Below are positions 1-9,858 of a DNA stretch of 64,000 nt, in pieces; the first letter of the stretch is position 1; each line of letters opens with the position of its first letter. The DNA is from Tissierellia bacterium (GTDB taxonomy: Bacteria > Bacillota > Clostridia > Tissierellales > Peptoniphilaceae). The translations under genes were made by a program, and so were the position numbers. The stretch spans positions 1 to 64,000 of the forward strand of contig JAUNLJ010000004.1 of the NCBI GenBank assembly GCA_030532305.1, written 5' to 3'. Below the pieces are notes generated by a model, which was not told the origin of the DNA, searched no databases, and saw only the letters and a program-made list of their open reading frames with translations.

Positions 1-64
1 TGAGTCTTCTGTGGGTTATTGTTTTTCTTTATCAACACTATTTGACAAAGAGCCGAAAGAAGCC

Positions 65-328
65 TCAGCTTAATTTGTTTAATTTTTGAGTTAGACGGCC
101 TAGTTTACGGGAAGCCGTATTCTTATGGATTACATTCTTAGAAACTGCCTTTTTAAGCTTTTTATCCACATCTTGAAGTAGGGCCCTTGCTTGTTCGACT
201 TCCCCAGCAGCTAAGGCTTCTTCAAATTTACGGATAGCTGTTTTAGATGCAGTTCTAATAGGTTTATTCCGCTCAGTTTGTTTTTTGGATAGATCTATTC
301 TTTTAATAGCAGATTTAATATTAGCCAT
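65..328 (-). CDS. rpsT: 30S ribosomal protein S20
   Basis: Small, very basic 87-residue protein of the normal S20 length, with the family start MANIKSAIKR and the helical Lys/Arg-rich pattern that includes HKNTASRKLGRL near the C-terminus. S20 binds 16S rRNA in the body of the 30S subunit. The start codon is preceded by a strong ribosome binding site (complement of cacctcc at 334-340). The gene is divergent from lepB, as in many Bacillota where rpsT lies next to lepA. It has its own promoter. No downstream partner is visible before the window edge. Confidence 0.97.
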   Translation of the reverse strand: MANIKSAIKRIDLSKKQTERNKPIRTASKTAIRKFEEALAAGEVEQARALLQDVDKKLKKAVSKNVIHKNTASRKLGRLTQKLNKLS

Positions 329-386
329 GTTGTCACCTCCGATGTTTTCGTATTCCAGGATTAAAATATCTCCATTAACCTAAGCT

Positions 387-415
387 ATTTTACCACTTAT
401 CATAGGAAAAAGCAA
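387..415 (-). promoter_or_regulatory. Sigma-A promoter of rpsT
   Basis: Read on the - strand, a -35 TTGCTT (410-415) and a -10 TAAAAT (387-392) are separated by 17 bp, with an upstream TG giving an extended -10. The -10 lies about 60 bases upstream of the rpsT start codon, leaving a short leader. Confidence 0.7.
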
Positions 416-454
416 GAATAAATTCTACTTATGTCTTTTATTCCCTGCCACAAG

Positions 455-488
455 GGTCCCTTCTGGGACCTGGGCAAGGGGGGATTTT
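455..488 (+). terminator. Hairpin with T-run in the rpsT-lepB divergent gap
   Basis: GGTCCC (455-460), loop TTCT, GGGACC (465-470) form a perfect stem, with further imperfect pairing outside it. It is followed by a G-run and ATTTTT at 484-488. It sits between two divergent genes, so it is not the end of either. It could be an attenuator or the end of a small transcript; the function is unknown. Confidence 0.4.
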
Positions 489-530
489 TGTAAGCTTAGG
501 CAATTAAATTATGCAGGATAAGAAAAATTA

Positions 531-539
531 TGTTAAAAT
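531..539 (+). promoter_or_regulatory. Extended -10 promoter element of lepB
   Basis: TGTTAAAAT at 531-539 combines a TG extension with a TAAAAT -10 hexamer about 50 bases before lepB. No convincing -35 hexamer is visible at 17 bp, so the call rests on the extended -10 alone. Confidence 0.5.
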
Positions 540-588
540 AATATGTTAGGAATGAAGCTATCTACTTAGAGAAAGGAAGTCCCCTAAG

Positions 589-1125
589 ATGGAAAAAGAA
601 AACAAGGAAAAAGAAGGTCTAATGGGCTGGGTGCAAACCATTCTTGTGGCCCTGGTCCTGGCCTTTTTAATTCGTTCATTTATATTTAATACCACACTGG
701 TTATTGGGGAAAGCATGGAGCCCACCCTCCATGAAAGAGACCGGCTCATTTGCCTTATTTTCCCCTTTTATTTTTCTGACCCAGACTATGGGGATATCGT
801 CATTATTGATGCCCCCAACGGGTCTGGGGAAGAATATGTTAAAAGGGTTGTAGGAAGGCCGGGCGATAGGATAGACATTGACCAGGGCCGGGTTTACAGG
901 AATGGGGTCCTCCTGGAAGAGGACTATATCCACCAATTTGTAGAGACCGAGACCTATTATGGAGACCAGTGGGAGCTAGGGGAAGGGGAGTTTTTTGTCA
1001 TGGGGGACAACCGTCATCCTCAAAAATCCATAGACAGCCGGGCCTTTGGCCCCGTCCATAAGGACCACATTAATTCCCGGGCCTTTTTAAGGTATTATCC
1101 CTTTTCTAAAATAGCTAAATTGTAG
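589..1125 (+). CDS. lepB: Signal peptidase I
   Basis: Membrane-bound serine protease that removes signal peptides from secreted proteins. The 178-residue length is typical of the short Gram-positive type. After a charged N-terminus there is one transmembrane segment (about residues 12-34). The catalytic Ser lies in [14 protein letters not shown] (about residue 43), the Lys region is [11 protein letters not shown], and the C-terminal box is [19 protein letters not shown] ribosome binding site (aaagga) precedes the ATG. The gene lies 8 bases upstream of lepA and is probably cotranscribed with it. Confidence 0.95.
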   Translation: MEKENKEKEGLMGWVQTILVALVLAFLIRSFIFNTTLVIGESMEPTLHERDRLICLIFPFYFSDPDYGDIVIIDAPNGSGEEYVKRVVGRPGDRIDIDQGRVYRNGVLLEEDYIHQFVETETYYGDQWELGEGEFFVMGDNRHPQKSIDSRAFGPVHKDHINSRAFLRYYPFSKIAKL

Positions 1126-1133
1126 GAGGTAGC

Positions 1134-2936
1134 ATGAAGCAGGAGAACATTCGGAATTTTTCAATTATTGCCCACATAGACCATGGCAAGTCTACCCTGG
1201 CCGACCGGTTAATTGACCAGACGGGCAACTTGACGGCCCGGGAGATGGAAGACCAGGTTTTAGACAGTATGGACCTGGAAAGGGAACGGGGCATTACCAT
1301 TAAGCTCAAGTCCTTTCGGCTTATCTACCAGGGGCAAGATGGGGAGGAATACGTCTTTAACCTCATTGACACCCCAGGCCATGTGGACTTTAATTATGAG
1401 GTGAGCCGGTCTCTAGCTGCCTGCGAAGGGGCCCTTTTGGTGGTGGATGCCAGCCAGGGGGTGGAGGCCCAAACCTTGGCTAATGTCTACCTGGCCCTGG
1501 AACAGGACCTAGAGCTGGTTCCTGTTGTTAATAAGATTGACCTGCCCTCAGCCCGGCCGGAGGAGGTCAAAGAGGAGATAGAGGATATTATTGGCCTAGA
1601 AACAGACCATGCCCCTCTAATTTCAGCTAAGAGTGGTTTGGGGATTGAAAAGGTCCTAGATGCCATTATAGACTATATCCCCGCCCCCACAGGAGACTCC
1701 AAGGCCCCCCTTAAGGCCCTTATTTTTGACTCTGAATTTGATTCCTACCGGGGGGTTATTTGCTACATCCGGATTTTTGAAGGGACGGTGAAAAAGGGCG
1801 ACCAAATTAAGATGATGGCCACGGGCCACGTCTTTGAAGTCACCGAGGTGGGGGTTAACGCCAATGGGCATATCGCCACGGACCAACTGAGTGCAGGGGA
1901 GGTAGGCTACCTAACAGCCAGCATCAAGGAAGTCCGCCAGGCCAATGTGGGGGATACCATTACCCATGCCAACCGGCCCACCCCAGAGGCCTGCCCTGGC
2001 TACAAGGAGGTGGTCCCCATGGTCTATTCCGGGGTCTATCCGGCAGAAGGGGAAGAATATACCAATGTGAGGGATGCCCTGGAAAAACTTCGGGTCAACG
2101 ATGCGGCCCTGGTCTTTGAACCAGAGACCTCAGTGGCCCTGGGCTTTGGTTTTAGGTGCGGCTTTTTAGGCCTCCTCCACATGGAGATTATCCAGGAAAG
2201 AATGGAAAGAGAATTTGACCTGGACATGATTTCCACAGCCCCCTCTGTTATCTACCAGATCAACCTAAAGGACGGGAGCCGGCTAGAAATTCAAAACCCC
2301 TCGGACCTACCGGACCTTAGCCTGGTGGAAAGTATCGAAGAACCCTTTGTTCGGGCAGAGATTATGGCCCCCTCCGCCTATATTGGAGCCGTCATGGAGC
2401 TTTGCCAGGACCGGCGGGGACGGTTTATAAATATGGAATATTTAGAAGAAACCCGGGTAACGATCCACTATGACATGCCCCTAAATGAGGTCATCTATGA
2501 TTTTTTTGATGCCCTAAAATCCAACACCCGGGGCTACGCCTCCTATGACTACGACCTCATCGGCTACGAGCCAGGGGACCTGGTTAAACTAGACATCCTC
2601 ATTAATGAGGAGCTAGTGGACGCCCTGTCCCTTATTGTCCACAGGGACAAGGCCTATGAGAGGGGGAGAAAGATCTGCCAAAGGCTGGTCAAGGAAATTC
2701 CCAGACACCAATTTGCCATCCCCATCCAGGCCGCTGTTGGGTCCAAGATCATAGCTAGGGAAACCATCAAGGCCCTAAGAAAGGACGTCTTGGCCAAGTG
2801 CTATGGTGGGGACATTAGCCGGAAGAAGAAACTACTTGAAAAACAAAAAGAAGGTAAGAAGAGGATGCGCAATATTGGGTCTGTGGAAGTTCCCCAAGAG
2901 GCCTTTTTGGCAGTCCTTAAATATGATGAAGACTAA
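1134..2936 (+). CDS. lepA: Elongation factor 4 (LepA), ribosome back-translocating GTPase
   Basis: 600 residues, the standard LepA length. The N-terminal GTPase domain shows G1 AHIDHGKST (residues 13-21), the switch region RERGITIK, G3 DTPGH and G4 NKID. An EF-G-like domain II and the LepA-specific C-terminal domain ending in [15 protein letters not shown] follow. The protein acts on stalled or mispositioned ribosomes. GGAGGT just before the ATG fits the start. It sits between lepB and hemW, a common Bacillota order. Confidence 0.97.
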   Translation: MKQENIRNFSIIAHIDHGKSTLADRLIDQTGNLTAREMEDQVLDSMDLERERGITIKLKSFRLIYQGQDGEEYVFNLIDTPGHVDFNYEVSRSLAACEGALLVVDASQGVEAQTLANVYLALEQDLELVPVVNKIDLPSARPEEVKEEIEDIIGLETDHAPLISAKSGLGIEKVLDAIIDYIPAPTGDSKAPLKALIFDSEFDSYRGVICYIRIFEGTVKKGDQIKMMATGHVFEVTEVGVNANGHIATDQLSAGEVGYLTASIKEVRQANVGDTITHANRPTPEACPGYKEVVPMVYSGVYPAEGEEYTNVRDALEKLRVNDAALVFEPETSVALGFGFRCGFLGLLHMEIIQERMEREFDLDMISTAPSVIYQINLKDGSRLEIQNPSDLPDLSLVESIEEPFVRAEIMAPSAYIGAVMELCQDRRGRFINMEYLEETRVTIHYDMPLNEVIYDFFDALKSNTRGYASYDYDLIGYEPGDLVKLDILINEELVDALSLIVHRDKAYERGRKICQRLVKEIPRHQFAIPIQAAVGSKIIARETIKALRKDVLAKCYGGDISRKKKLLEKQKEGKKRMRNIGSVEVPQEAFLAVLKYDED

Positions 2937-2951
2937 GAGAAGATGGGAAGG

Positions 2952-2980
2952 AAAAGCAGTTCGAAAGGGACTGCTTTTTT
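2952..2980 (+). terminator. Rho-independent terminator between lepA and hemW
   Basis: A perfect 9-bp stem, AAAAGCAGT (2952-2960) against ACTGCTTTT (2970-2978), with a 9-nt loop and a run of T. The hemW ribosome binding site begins only a few bases later, so it may act as a partial terminator inside a continuous gene series. Confidence 0.75.
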
Positions 2981-2996
2981 TAGAGAGGTGGTTTTT

Positions 2997-4130
2997 ATGA
3001 AGCTGGGCCTGTATATCCATATCCCCTTTTGTAAAAGCAAGTGTGCCTATTGTGATTTTCTCTCCTGGAGACCAGAAAGCCAGGAAGATATAGGGGCCTA
3101 CCTGGACTTGTTAGGTAAGGAAATGGCCCTGTATGCCCCCCTTTTAAGAAAAAGGAAACTGGAATCGGTCTTTATAGGGGGAGGGACCCCCTCCCTGGTG
3201 GAGACGGAAAAATTAAGGGGCCTTTTGGCTAAGCTGGGGACCTACCAGGACCTAGAAGGCCTGGAAGTGACCCTGGAGGCCAACCCTGAAAGCCTCCTAG
3301 ACCAGGACCTGGAGGCCCTAAAAAAAGCCGGGGTCAACCGGCTAAGCCTGGGGGTCCAGTCTAGCCAAGACCGGCTTTTAAAAAAGATCGGCCGGATCCA
3401 TACGGCGGACATGGCCAAGGAGGCCTTCTATCGGGCCAGAGAGGCGGGCTTTGACAATATTAATCTGGACTTTATTTCTGGCCTGCCTGGGGAGGACCGG
3501 GCCGACATTGGGGCCAACCTAGCTTTTATTAGGGACCTAGACCCTGACCACCTGAGCTATTACGCCCTTATAATAGAAGAAAATACCCCCCTTTACGAGG
3601 CCAGAAAGGGAGGCGACTTTGAAGAGCTCAGCCAGGAAGAGGACCGGTGGCGGATCCACCATATAGAAGACCAGCTAGAAAAACTAGGCTACGGCCAGTA
3701 CGAAATTTCCAACTTTGCCAAGCCGGGAAAGGCCTCCAGGCACAACCGGCTTTATTGGGAGCTGGGGGAATATATCGGCCTGGGACTAGGGGCCCATTCC
3801 AACCTGGGAGACAGGCGGTATTGGAATACAGATCGGCTGGCGGCCTATAAGGACGACCTAGACCAGGATAAAAAACCCATAGGGGGTGGGGAAGACCTTT
3901 CAGGGGCCGAGAGAGACCAGGAGCTGGCCATCTTTGGCCTGAGAATGAACCAGGGGATTGCCCTAGATACCCCCCTCCATGATGGAGAGACTTTTTCAGA
4001 CCGCTACAAGGAAGTCATAGAAGACCAAATCCAGGCCGGCCTCTTAATAGAAGAAGGGGGCCGGGTCCGTTTAAGCCGGCTGGGAAGAGACCTGGCAGGC
4101 CAGGTGGAGCTGGCCTTTTATATGGCCTAG
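2997..4130 (+). CDS. hemW: Radical SAM protein HemW (heme chaperone family)
   Basis: HemW belongs to the CPO-like radical SAM family and is a heme-binding chaperone rather than a true coproporphyrinogen oxidase. The N-terminus MKLGLYIHIPFCKSKCAYCD contains the CxxxCxxC [4Fe-4S] motif, and GGGTPS follows near residue 56. Length is 377 residues. The ATG at 2997 is chosen over an upstream in-frame ATG at 2943 because AGAGGTGG lies just before it and the conserved family start begins there; the upstream start would also lie within the terminator hairpin region. Confidence 0.93.
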   Translation: MKLGLYIHIPFCKSKCAYCDFLSWRPESQEDIGAYLDLLGKEMALYAPLLRKRKLESVFIGGGTPSLVETEKLRGLLAKLGTYQDLEGLEVTLEANPESLLDQDLEALKKAGVNRLSLGVQSSQDRLLKKIGRIHTADMAKEAFYRAREAGFDNINLDFISGLPGEDRADIGANLAFIRDLDPDHLSYYALIIEENTPLYEARKGGDFEELSQEEDRWRIHHIEDQLEKLGYGQYEISNFAKPGKASRHNRLYWELGEYIGLGLGAHSNLGDRRYWNTDRLAAYKDDLDQDKKPIGGGEDLSGAERDQELAIFGLRMNQGIALDTPLHDGETFSDRYKEVIEDQIQAGLLIEEGGRVRLSRLGRDLAGQVELAFYMA

Positions 4131-4182
4131 GCCCAAAAAAGAGGAGAAAAGGACAAAATCTAGATTTCTTTTGCTTTTAGGA

Positions 4183-4211
4183 TTGACAAGGGGAGGGAAA
4201 GGGTATATCAT
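4183..4211 (+). promoter_or_regulatory. Heat-shock operon promoter
   Basis: -35 TTGACA (4183-4188), 17-bp spacer, -10 TATCAT (4206-4211). The CIRCE operator starts 12 bases downstream, in the right place for HrcA to block initiation. Confidence 0.8.
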
Positions 4212-4222
4212 GAATAGTGAAG

Positions 4223-4249
4223 TTAGCACTCAATAGCAAAGAGTGCTAA
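4223..4249 (+). promoter_or_regulatory. CIRCE operator (HrcA binding site)
   Basis: Perfect inverted repeat TTAGCACTC (4223-4231), 9-base spacer, GAGTGCTAA (4241-4249), matching the CIRCE consensus exactly. It lies just upstream of hrcA, so the operon is expected to be autoregulated by HrcA and induced by protein misfolding. No other CIRCE was seen in the window. Confidence 0.98.
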
Positions 4250-4271
4250 CAGATCCAGAAGGGGTGATACT

Positions 4272-5288
4272 ATGGACGAACGCAAGATCAAAGTACTCAT
4301 GGCCGTTATCCATTCTTATATCTCTTCCCCTATGGCAGTAGGGAGTCGGACCCTTTCAAAAGAATATGACCTGGGGGTCAGTTCAGCCACCATTCGCAAT
4401 GAGATGAGCGATTTAGAAGACTTAGGCTATCTGATTAAGCCCCATACCTCTTCGGGTAGGATCCCCTCTGACAAGGCCTTTCGCTTTTATGTCAACGAGC
4501 TCCTAAGCCAGGTAGACCTAAGCTTGGGGCAAGAAAAAAAGGAAAGGACCCTGCCCTTGGACCTGGTCCAGGGAACGGAAGAATTTTACGAGGGAGTGGC
4601 CAAGAACTTGGCCGACCTGACCAAGAGTATGGTCTATATTGTGACACCAAAGAAAAGAGACACCAGTATTCACTTACTAGACCTACTCCTCATTGAAGAG
4701 AGGCTGGCCCTAGTCATTGTCGTAGGCAACCAGGGGGTAGTGGAAAGAACCCTCCTTCCCCTAGAAGAGCCCATGACAGAAGAAGACCTATCTTATATAG
4801 CAGACCGGCTTAGGAAGGCCCTAATTGGCTTGGATTTTGAACAAATCTCCAATTTAAAGCTAAAACTATCGCCTGATATGGTCCCCTACCAGGACTTTAT
4901 CCTGAAGGTGATAGAAACCCTAGCCCATGCCGTCTATAAGGTAGATGAGATAGATATTTATGAAAGTGGTTTGATTAACCTATTGAACTATGAGGAATTT
5001 CAAGATATTCAGATAGCTCAAGAAATTATGTCCTATATGAGTGAAAAGGATAATGTGCTAAAAATTATCAGTCAAATTCCCAAGGGAGAAGACCTCCATA
5101 TTCTTATTGGTTCTGAAAACCCGGACAAGATTTTAAGGACTAGCTCCATCCTAGCTACAGACTACCAAGCAGGAGATCAAAGTAGTGGACGGATAGCCCT
5201 AATAGGACCCGTTCGCATGGACTATAGGTATTTAGTCCGGACTCTTATTGATTTTTCAAAGGAACTCAGTTGGATTTTAGGGGGCTAA
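4272..5288 (+). CDS. hrcA: Heat-inducible transcription repressor HrcA
   Basis: 338-residue repressor that binds CIRCE and loses activity when chaperones are titrated by unfolded protein. An N-terminal winged helix-turn-helix (about residues 5-75, with SSATIRNEMSDLEDLGYL and HTSSGRIPSDKAFR) is followed by the GAF-like HrcA domain. First gene of the CIRCE operon hrcA-grpE-dnaK, with GGGGTGATACT before the ATG. Confidence 0.97.
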   Translation: MDERKIKVLMAVIHSYISSPMAVGSRTLSKEYDLGVSSATIRNEMSDLEDLGYLIKPHTSSGRIPSDKAFRFYVNELLSQVDLSLGQEKKERTLPLDLVQGTEEFYEGVAKNLADLTKSMVYIVTPKKRDTSIHLLDLLLIEERLALVIVVGNQGVVERTLLPLEEPMTEEDLSYIADRLRKALIGLDFEQISNLKLKLSPDMVPYQDFILKVIETLAHAVYKVDEIDIYESGLINLLNYEEFQDIQIAQEIMSYMSEKDNVLKIISQIPKGEDLHILIGSENPDKILRTSSILATDYQAGDQSSGRIALIGPVRMDYRYLVRTLIDFSKELSWILGG

Positions 5289-5309
5289 GCATTTAAAAGA
5301 GGTGATAAT

Positions 5310-5837
5310 TTGAGCATACATGAGGAAAAACAGCCAGATTTAGAAGAAGAGGTCCAAGAGACGGCTTCCCAAGAAGACCAAGAAGCTGGGTCTTTAGGCC
5401 AAGAGGAGCCTGAAGATAAGGAGCTGGAAAAGGTAAAGGATCAGTTTCTTCGCCTGCAGGCAGACTACAGCAACTACAAGCGGAGGACAGAAAATGAAAG
5501 GCAAGAGTACTACAAACTAGGTGTAGAGAAATTAGCCTTAGGCCTTCTGGAAGTTTTGGACAACTTCGACCGGGCCCTAGAGACTGGGGAGGACAAGGAA
5601 GATGCCTTTTATGAAGGCATGAGCCTTATTTCCAAGCAGCTTTACGGCATTCTGGAAAAGAATAATATAGTAGAAATAGAGGCCATCAACCAAGACTTTG
5701 ACCCCAACCACCACCACGCCGTCCTTGTGGAAGAAGTGGAAGGTGTAGAAGAGGGCAAGGTGGTAGAGGTTTTGCAAAAGGGTTACCTTTACGGAGACAA
5801 GGTCATCCGGCCTGCCATGGTAAAGGTATCTCAGTAG
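5310..5837 (+). CDS. grpE: Nucleotide exchange factor GrpE
   Basis: 175-residue cochaperone that releases ADP from DnaK. It has an acidic, disordered N-terminus (residues 1-45), a long coiled coil (QFLRLQADYSNYKRRTENER) and the C-terminal beta domain with NFDRALE and the closing GYLYGDKVIRPAMVKVS. The start codon is TTG at 5310, supported by AGAGGTG a few bases upstream; no ATG lies before the conserved domain. It sits between hrcA and dnaK. Confidence 0.96.
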   Translation: MSIHEEKQPDLEEEVQETASQEDQEAGSLGQEEPEDKELEKVKDQFLRLQADYSNYKRRTENERQEYYKLGVEKLALGLLEVLDNFDRALETGEDKEDAFYEGMSLISKQLYGILEKNNIVEIEAINQDFDPNHHHAVLVEEVEGVEEGKVVEVLQKGYLYGDKVIRPAMVKVSQ

Positions 5838-5863
5838 GATAAATTTAAGGAGGAAAAATAATT

Positions 5864-7678
5864 ATGGGAAAAATTATTGGAATAGATTTAGGTACAACTA
5901 ACTCAGCCGTTGCCGTTATGGAAGGTGGCGAGGCGGTTATTATCCCTAACATTGAAGGGAACCGGACCACACCTTCTGTGGTGGCCTTTACAAAAGATGG
6001 GGAAAGACTTGTTGGGGAAACAGCCAAAAGACAAGCCATCACCAACCCTGACCGGACCATTGCCTCCATTAAGAGGGAAATGGGCAGCGACTACAGCGTT
6101 AAGATTGATGGCAAGGACTACACCCCCCAAGATATTTCAGCCATGATCTTGCAAAAGCTAAAGGCCGATGCAGAATCCTATTTAGGCGAAACAATTAAAG
6201 AGGCAGTTATTACCGTTCCAGCCTACTTTACCGATGCCCAAAGACAGGCCACCAAAGATGCTGGCCGGATTGCCGGCTTAGATGTCAAGAGAATTGTCAA
6301 CGAGCCCACAGCGGCGGCCCTAGCCTATGGGGAAGATGAGACCTCTGATTCTTCCACCATTATGATCTATGACCTAGGTGGGGGAACCTTTGACGTGTCT
6401 ATCCTTGAGCTATCTGACGGGGTCTTTGAAGTCCATGCCACCCGAGGCAACAACCGTCTAGGCGGGGATGACTTTGACAACCGGATTATTGACTATATTG
6501 CCGAAGAATTTAAGAAGGAAAATGGAGTCGACCTTAAGGCCGACAAGATGAGCCTGCAAAGACTTAAGGAGGCCGCTGAAAAGGCTAAGAAGGAACTGTC
6601 TTCTACCATGACCACCAACATCAACCTACCCTTTGTGACTGCCACTGCTTCAGGCCCCCTTCACTTAAATATGGACCTAAGCCGGGCCAAGTTTAATGAG
6701 CTTACTGGGGACCTAGTAAAGGCCACAGAAGAACCTGTTCGTTCAGCCCTAAAGGATGCGGACCTAGCTGCTTCTGATATTGACAAGGTCCTTCTTGTGG
6801 GAGGGTCTACCCGGATTCCTGCAGTCCAAGAAGCAGTTAAGAAGATCATTGGCAAGGACCCACAAAAGGACATTAACCCTGACGAATGTGTGGCCCTAGG
6901 TGCAGCCATCCAAGCTGGGGTCTTAAGTGGAGACGTTAAGGACCTTCTTCTCCTAGACGTAACCCCTCTTTCTCTAGGTCTTGAAACCATGGGGAATGTG
7001 ACCACTCGGCTTATTGAAAGAAATACCACCATCCCCACCAAGAAGAGCCAAGTCTTTACAACTGCTGCAGACAACCAAACTGCTGTAGACATTCACGTTC
7101 TTCAAGGGGAACGGCAAATGGCCAAAGACAACACCACCTTGGGCCGTTTCCAACTGGATGGGATTGCCCCTGCCCGTAGGGGGGTTCCACAAATTGAGGT
7201 GACCTTTGATATTGACGCCAACGGCATTGTCAATGTATCTGCCAAGGACCTAGGCACTGGTAAGGAACAACACATTACCATTACCTCTTCCACCAACCTA
7301 AGCGAAGATGAAATTGAAGCCAAGGTCAAGGAAGCAGAAGCCCACGCAGAAGAAGACAAGAAGAAGAAGGAAGAAATTGAAGTTAAGAACAATGCGGACT
7401 CCATGATCTACGCTTCTGAAAGTGCCTTAAAAGAAGTAGAAGGCAAGATCTCTGAAGAGGACAAGAAAAAGGTAGAAGACGCCATGAAGGCCCTAGAAGA
7501 GGTCAAAGAAGGCAGTGACGTGGAAGCCATTAAAGAAAAAACAGAAGAACTTCAACAAGCCCTCCACGGTGTTTCTGAACAAATCTACCAAGAAGCTCAA
7601 GCTGGCCAAGCAGGAGCTCCAGAAGAAGATGTTGTTGATGCCGATTATGAAGTTGTCGATGAGGACGAAGAAGAATAA
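5864..7678 (+). CDS. dnaK: Chaperone protein DnaK (Hsp70)
   Basis: 604-residue Hsp70 that holds and refolds client proteins in an ATP cycle with DnaJ and GrpE. The ATPase domain starts [16 protein letters not shown] and contains [13 protein letters not shown] and [11 protein letters not shown]. The substrate-binding domain begins near residue 365 ([16 protein letters not shown]), and the acidic tail ends [14 protein letters not shown]. It lacks the long insert of Gram-negative DnaK, as expected for Bacillota. AAGGAGG precedes the ATG. Codon use is that of a highly expressed gene, with more GAA, GTT and CTT than its neighbours. Confidence 0.99.
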   Translation: MGKIIGIDLGTTNSAVAVMEGGEAVIIPNIEGNRTTPSVVAFTKDGERLVGETAKRQAITNPDRTIASIKREMGSDYSVKIDGKDYTPQDISAMILQKLKADAESYLGETIKEAVITVPAYFTDAQRQATKDAGRIAGLDVKRIVNEPTAAALAYGEDETSDSSTIMIYDLGGGTFDVSILELSDGVFEVHATRGNNRLGGDDFDNRIIDYIAEEFKKENGVDLKADKMSLQRLKEAAEKAKKELSSTMTTNINLPFVTATASGPLHLNMDLSRAKFNELTGDLVKATEEPVRSALKDADLAASDIDKVLLVGGSTRIPAVQEAVKKIIGKDPQKDINPDECVALGAAIQAGVLSGDVKDLLLLDVTPLSLGLETMGNVTTRLIERNTTIPTKKSQVFTTAADNQTAVDIHVLQGERQMAKDNTTLGRFQLDGIAPARRGVPQIEVTFDIDANGIVNVSAKDLGTGKEQHITITSSTNLSEDEIEAKVKEAEAHAEEDKKKKEEIEVKNNADSMIYASESALKEVEGKISEEDKKKVEDAMKALEEVKEGSDVEAIKEKTEELQQALHGVSEQIYQEAQAGQAGAPEEDVVDADYEVVDEDEEE

Positions 7679-7693
7679 TCCTGTAAGGATATG

Positions 7694-7729
7694 GGGCAAT
7701 TCTCAGATAAGTGAGAATTGCCCTTTTCT
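7694..7729 (+). terminator. Terminator after dnaK
   Basis: 12-bp perfect stem GGGCAATTCTCA (7694-7705) and TGAGAATTGCCC (7712-7723), loop GATAAG, then TTTTCTT. It separates hrcA-grpE-dnaK from dnaJ, so dnaJ depends on read-through or on its own start; an AT-rich TATAAAAT at 7745-7752 could be a -10. Confidence 0.9.
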
Positions 7730-7784
7730 TTTGCTTATAAGTCGTATAAAATAAAGGATTAGAGTAAAAGAAATAGGTGGTTAA

Positions 7785-8918
7785 ATGAGAGACTTTTATA
7801 AAATTTTGGAGATAGACCGGGATGCCTCTTCCAGCGACATAAAAAAAGCCTACCGGAAGATGGCAAAAAAATACCACCCGGACCTACATCCAGATGATGA
7901 GGAAGCAGAAAAGAATTTTAAGGAGGTCAACCTGGCCTACGAGGTCCTATCAGACGACCAAAAGAGAAAGACCTATGACCTCTACGGGGAAGAGGGCCTT
8001 AACAACAGCTTTTCAGGAGGTGGAGGCTCCGGATTTGGGGGTTTTGGCGATATCTTTGATGATATTTTTGATATCTTTGGTGGGGGCTTTGGGTCCAACT
8101 ATTCTTCTGGATCCGTCAACCCCAAGGCCCCAAAACAGGGGGCCAACATCCGTTACGACCTCCAGCTAGAATTTAGGGAGGCGGTCTTTGGAACAGAAAA
8201 GAAAATCCATATCCGCCGGCAAGAAAACTGCTCCAGCTGTGGGGGAACTGGGGCCCAAGAGGGCAGCCATGTGGAACGGTGTGAGACCTGTGGAGGGTCT
8301 GGCCAGGTCCGTAAAAGGACCCAGTCTGCCTTTGGGCAATTTGTCCAGGTGGTGACCTGCGAGGACTGCCATGGGACTGGGGAGATCATCGAAGAGGCCT
8401 GCCACCACTGTAAGGGGACAGGCCGGGAAATGGTCAACCGGACCCTGGAAATTAAGATTCCTCCTGGAATTTATGACCAGGCTGTGATCTCTGTTGGTGG
8501 CGAGGGCCACGAGGGTGTCTATGGGGGCCAACCTGGAGACGTCTATGTCTACATCCATGTTAAGGAAGATGAGATCTTCCACAGGGAGGGCAGCGACCTC
8601 TATCTTAGGATGCCCATTAGCTACACCGATGCCGTCCTAGGGGGGACTGTTAAGATCCCCACCCTGGAAAAGTTGGTGGACTATGACATTCCTCCTGGAA
8701 CTGAAGGGGGGAGGGTCCTCCGCCTAGAGGGCCAGGGGGTTCCCCACCTAAGGGGCAAGGGCCGAGGGGACCTTTACTTTACTGTGGACATTATTATCCC
8801 TAAAGAAGTAGACGAGGAACAAAGAAAGATCCTAGAACTTTTAAGAGAGTCCAGTAAGGGCCAGGAAGAAAAGGAACACAAGGGATTTTTTGAGAAGATA
8901 AAGAATCTTTTTGACTGA
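7785..8918 (+). CDS. dnaJ: Chaperone protein DnaJ (Hsp40)
   Basis: 377-residue class I J-protein that delivers substrates to DnaK and stimulates its ATPase. It shows the J domain (residues 1-70, HPD in KKYHPDLHP), a Gly/Phe-rich linker, four zinc-binding repeats from about residue 148 ([32 protein letters not shown]) and C-terminal beta-barrel domains. It has its own ribosome binding site (aggtgg) and lies downstream of the dnaK terminator. Confidence 0.98.
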   Translation: MRDFYKILEIDRDASSSDIKKAYRKMAKKYHPDLHPDDEEAEKNFKEVNLAYEVLSDDQKRKTYDLYGEEGLNNSFSGGGGSGFGGFGDIFDDIFDIFGGGFGSNYSSGSVNPKAPKQGANIRYDLQLEFREAVFGTEKKIHIRRQENCSSCGGTGAQEGSHVERCETCGGSGQVRKRTQSAFGQFVQVVTCEDCHGTGEIIEEACHHCKGTGREMVNRTLEIKIPPGIYDQAVISVGGEGHEGVYGGQPGDVYVYIHVKEDEIFHREGSDLYLRMPISYTDAVLGGTVKIPTLEKLVDYDIPPGTEGGRVLRLEGQGVPHLRGKGRGDLYFTVDIIIPKEVDEEQRKILELLRESSKGQEEKEHKGFFEKIKNLFD

Positions 8919-8937
8919 CCAGGAAGGCAGGGACAAA

Positions 8938-9858
8938 GTGATCTATGAGGCATTGACCATAAAAAGTAAAGATAAGAAGGCTTGGGAAGTCCAGGCTCTT
9001 TTAAGTGCCTATGGCATTGACCAGTTTGAGGAGTCTAGCCGGCAGCTCATCCAGGAGCTAAACCGGCCTGATTTGGCCTGGGACTATGTGGACCCAGACC
9101 TGATTGACCTGGAGGAGGGAGACTACCAGGTCACCTTCTACCTGGCAGAGGACCAGGACAAGAGCTTCCTAGAGGACCTAAAAAGGGACCTGGAAGACAG
9201 GGGCCTGGGAGAGCTTTTAGTAGACCAGGTCCAGGAAGAGGACTGGGCCAACAATTGGAAAAAATACTACAAGCCCATAGACCTAAACGAGAGTTTGGCC
9301 CTTGTCCCCAGCTGGGAGGACTATGAGCCCAAAGAAGGCCAAGAGGTCCTCTATATAGACCCGGGGATGGCCTTTGGGTCTGGGACCCATGAGACCACCT
9401 ATATGTGTATGGAAGAGGTCTACGACCTAGTCCAGGAGGGAGACCGGGTCATAGATATTGGCTGTGGGTCTGGGATTCTCTCTTTAGTGGCCCTAAAAAA
9501 GGGAGCCCAGGAGGCCCTGGGGGTGGATATAGACCCGGTCTGTATCACCGCCTCTAGAAACAATAGCCGGCTTAATGGCCTGGAAGACCGCTTTAAACTT
9601 TTTGAGGGCAACCTTCTAGATGTGGTAGAGGGAGAGGCCCAAGTTATTGTCTCCAATATTGTGGCTGAAATTATTGTAACCATGATAGGGGACCTAAGGG
9701 ACCACCTTAAGCTAGGGGGCTACTTTATCACGTCTGGAATTATCTTAGACAAGAAGGACCTGGTGGTTTCTGAGCTTGAAAATCAGGGTTTTGAGGTTCT
9801 AAGGGAAAGGACCAAGGGAGAATGGGTGGCCCTGGTGGCCAAGAGGACCCGTCCATGA
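8938..9858 (+). CDS. prmA: Ribosomal protein L11 methyltransferase
   Basis: SAM-dependent enzyme that trimethylates ribosomal protein L11. The C-terminal Rossmann methyltransferase domain holds DPGMAFGSGTHETT, VIDIGCGSGILSL and SNIVAEII. The start is ambiguous. GTG at 8938 is chosen: AGGAAGG lies 10 bases upstream and the family N-terminus aligns there (306 residues). An in-frame TTG at 8911, overlapping the dnaJ stop, would add nine residues but has a weaker ribosome binding site. It follows dnaJ in the usual Bacillota order. Confidence 0.93.
   Translation: MIYEALTIKSKDKKAWEVQALLSAYGIDQFEESSRQLIQELNRPDLAWDYVDPDLIDLEEGDYQVTFYLAEDQDKSFLEDLKRDLEDRGLGELLVDQVQEEDWANNWKKYYKPIDLNESLALVPSWEDYEPKEGQEVLYIDPGMAFGSGTHETTYMCMEEVYDLVQEGDRVIDIGCGSGILSLVALKKGAQEALGVDIDPVCITASRNNSRLNGLEDRFKLFEGNLLDVVEGEAQVIVSNIVAEIIVTMIGDLRDHLKLGGYFITSGIILDKKDLVVSELENQGFEVLRERTKGEWVALVAKRTRP

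Noticed and set aside
2943-2996. Longer start for hemW
   Set aside because: The extra residues translate the terminator hairpin, and a good ribosome binding site lies just before ATG 2997.
6661-7092. Long minus-strand frame opposite dnaK (143 codons) and similar antisense frames elsewhere
   Set aside because: They mirror the codon structure of conserved + strand genes and lack ribosome binding sites and recognisable protein features.
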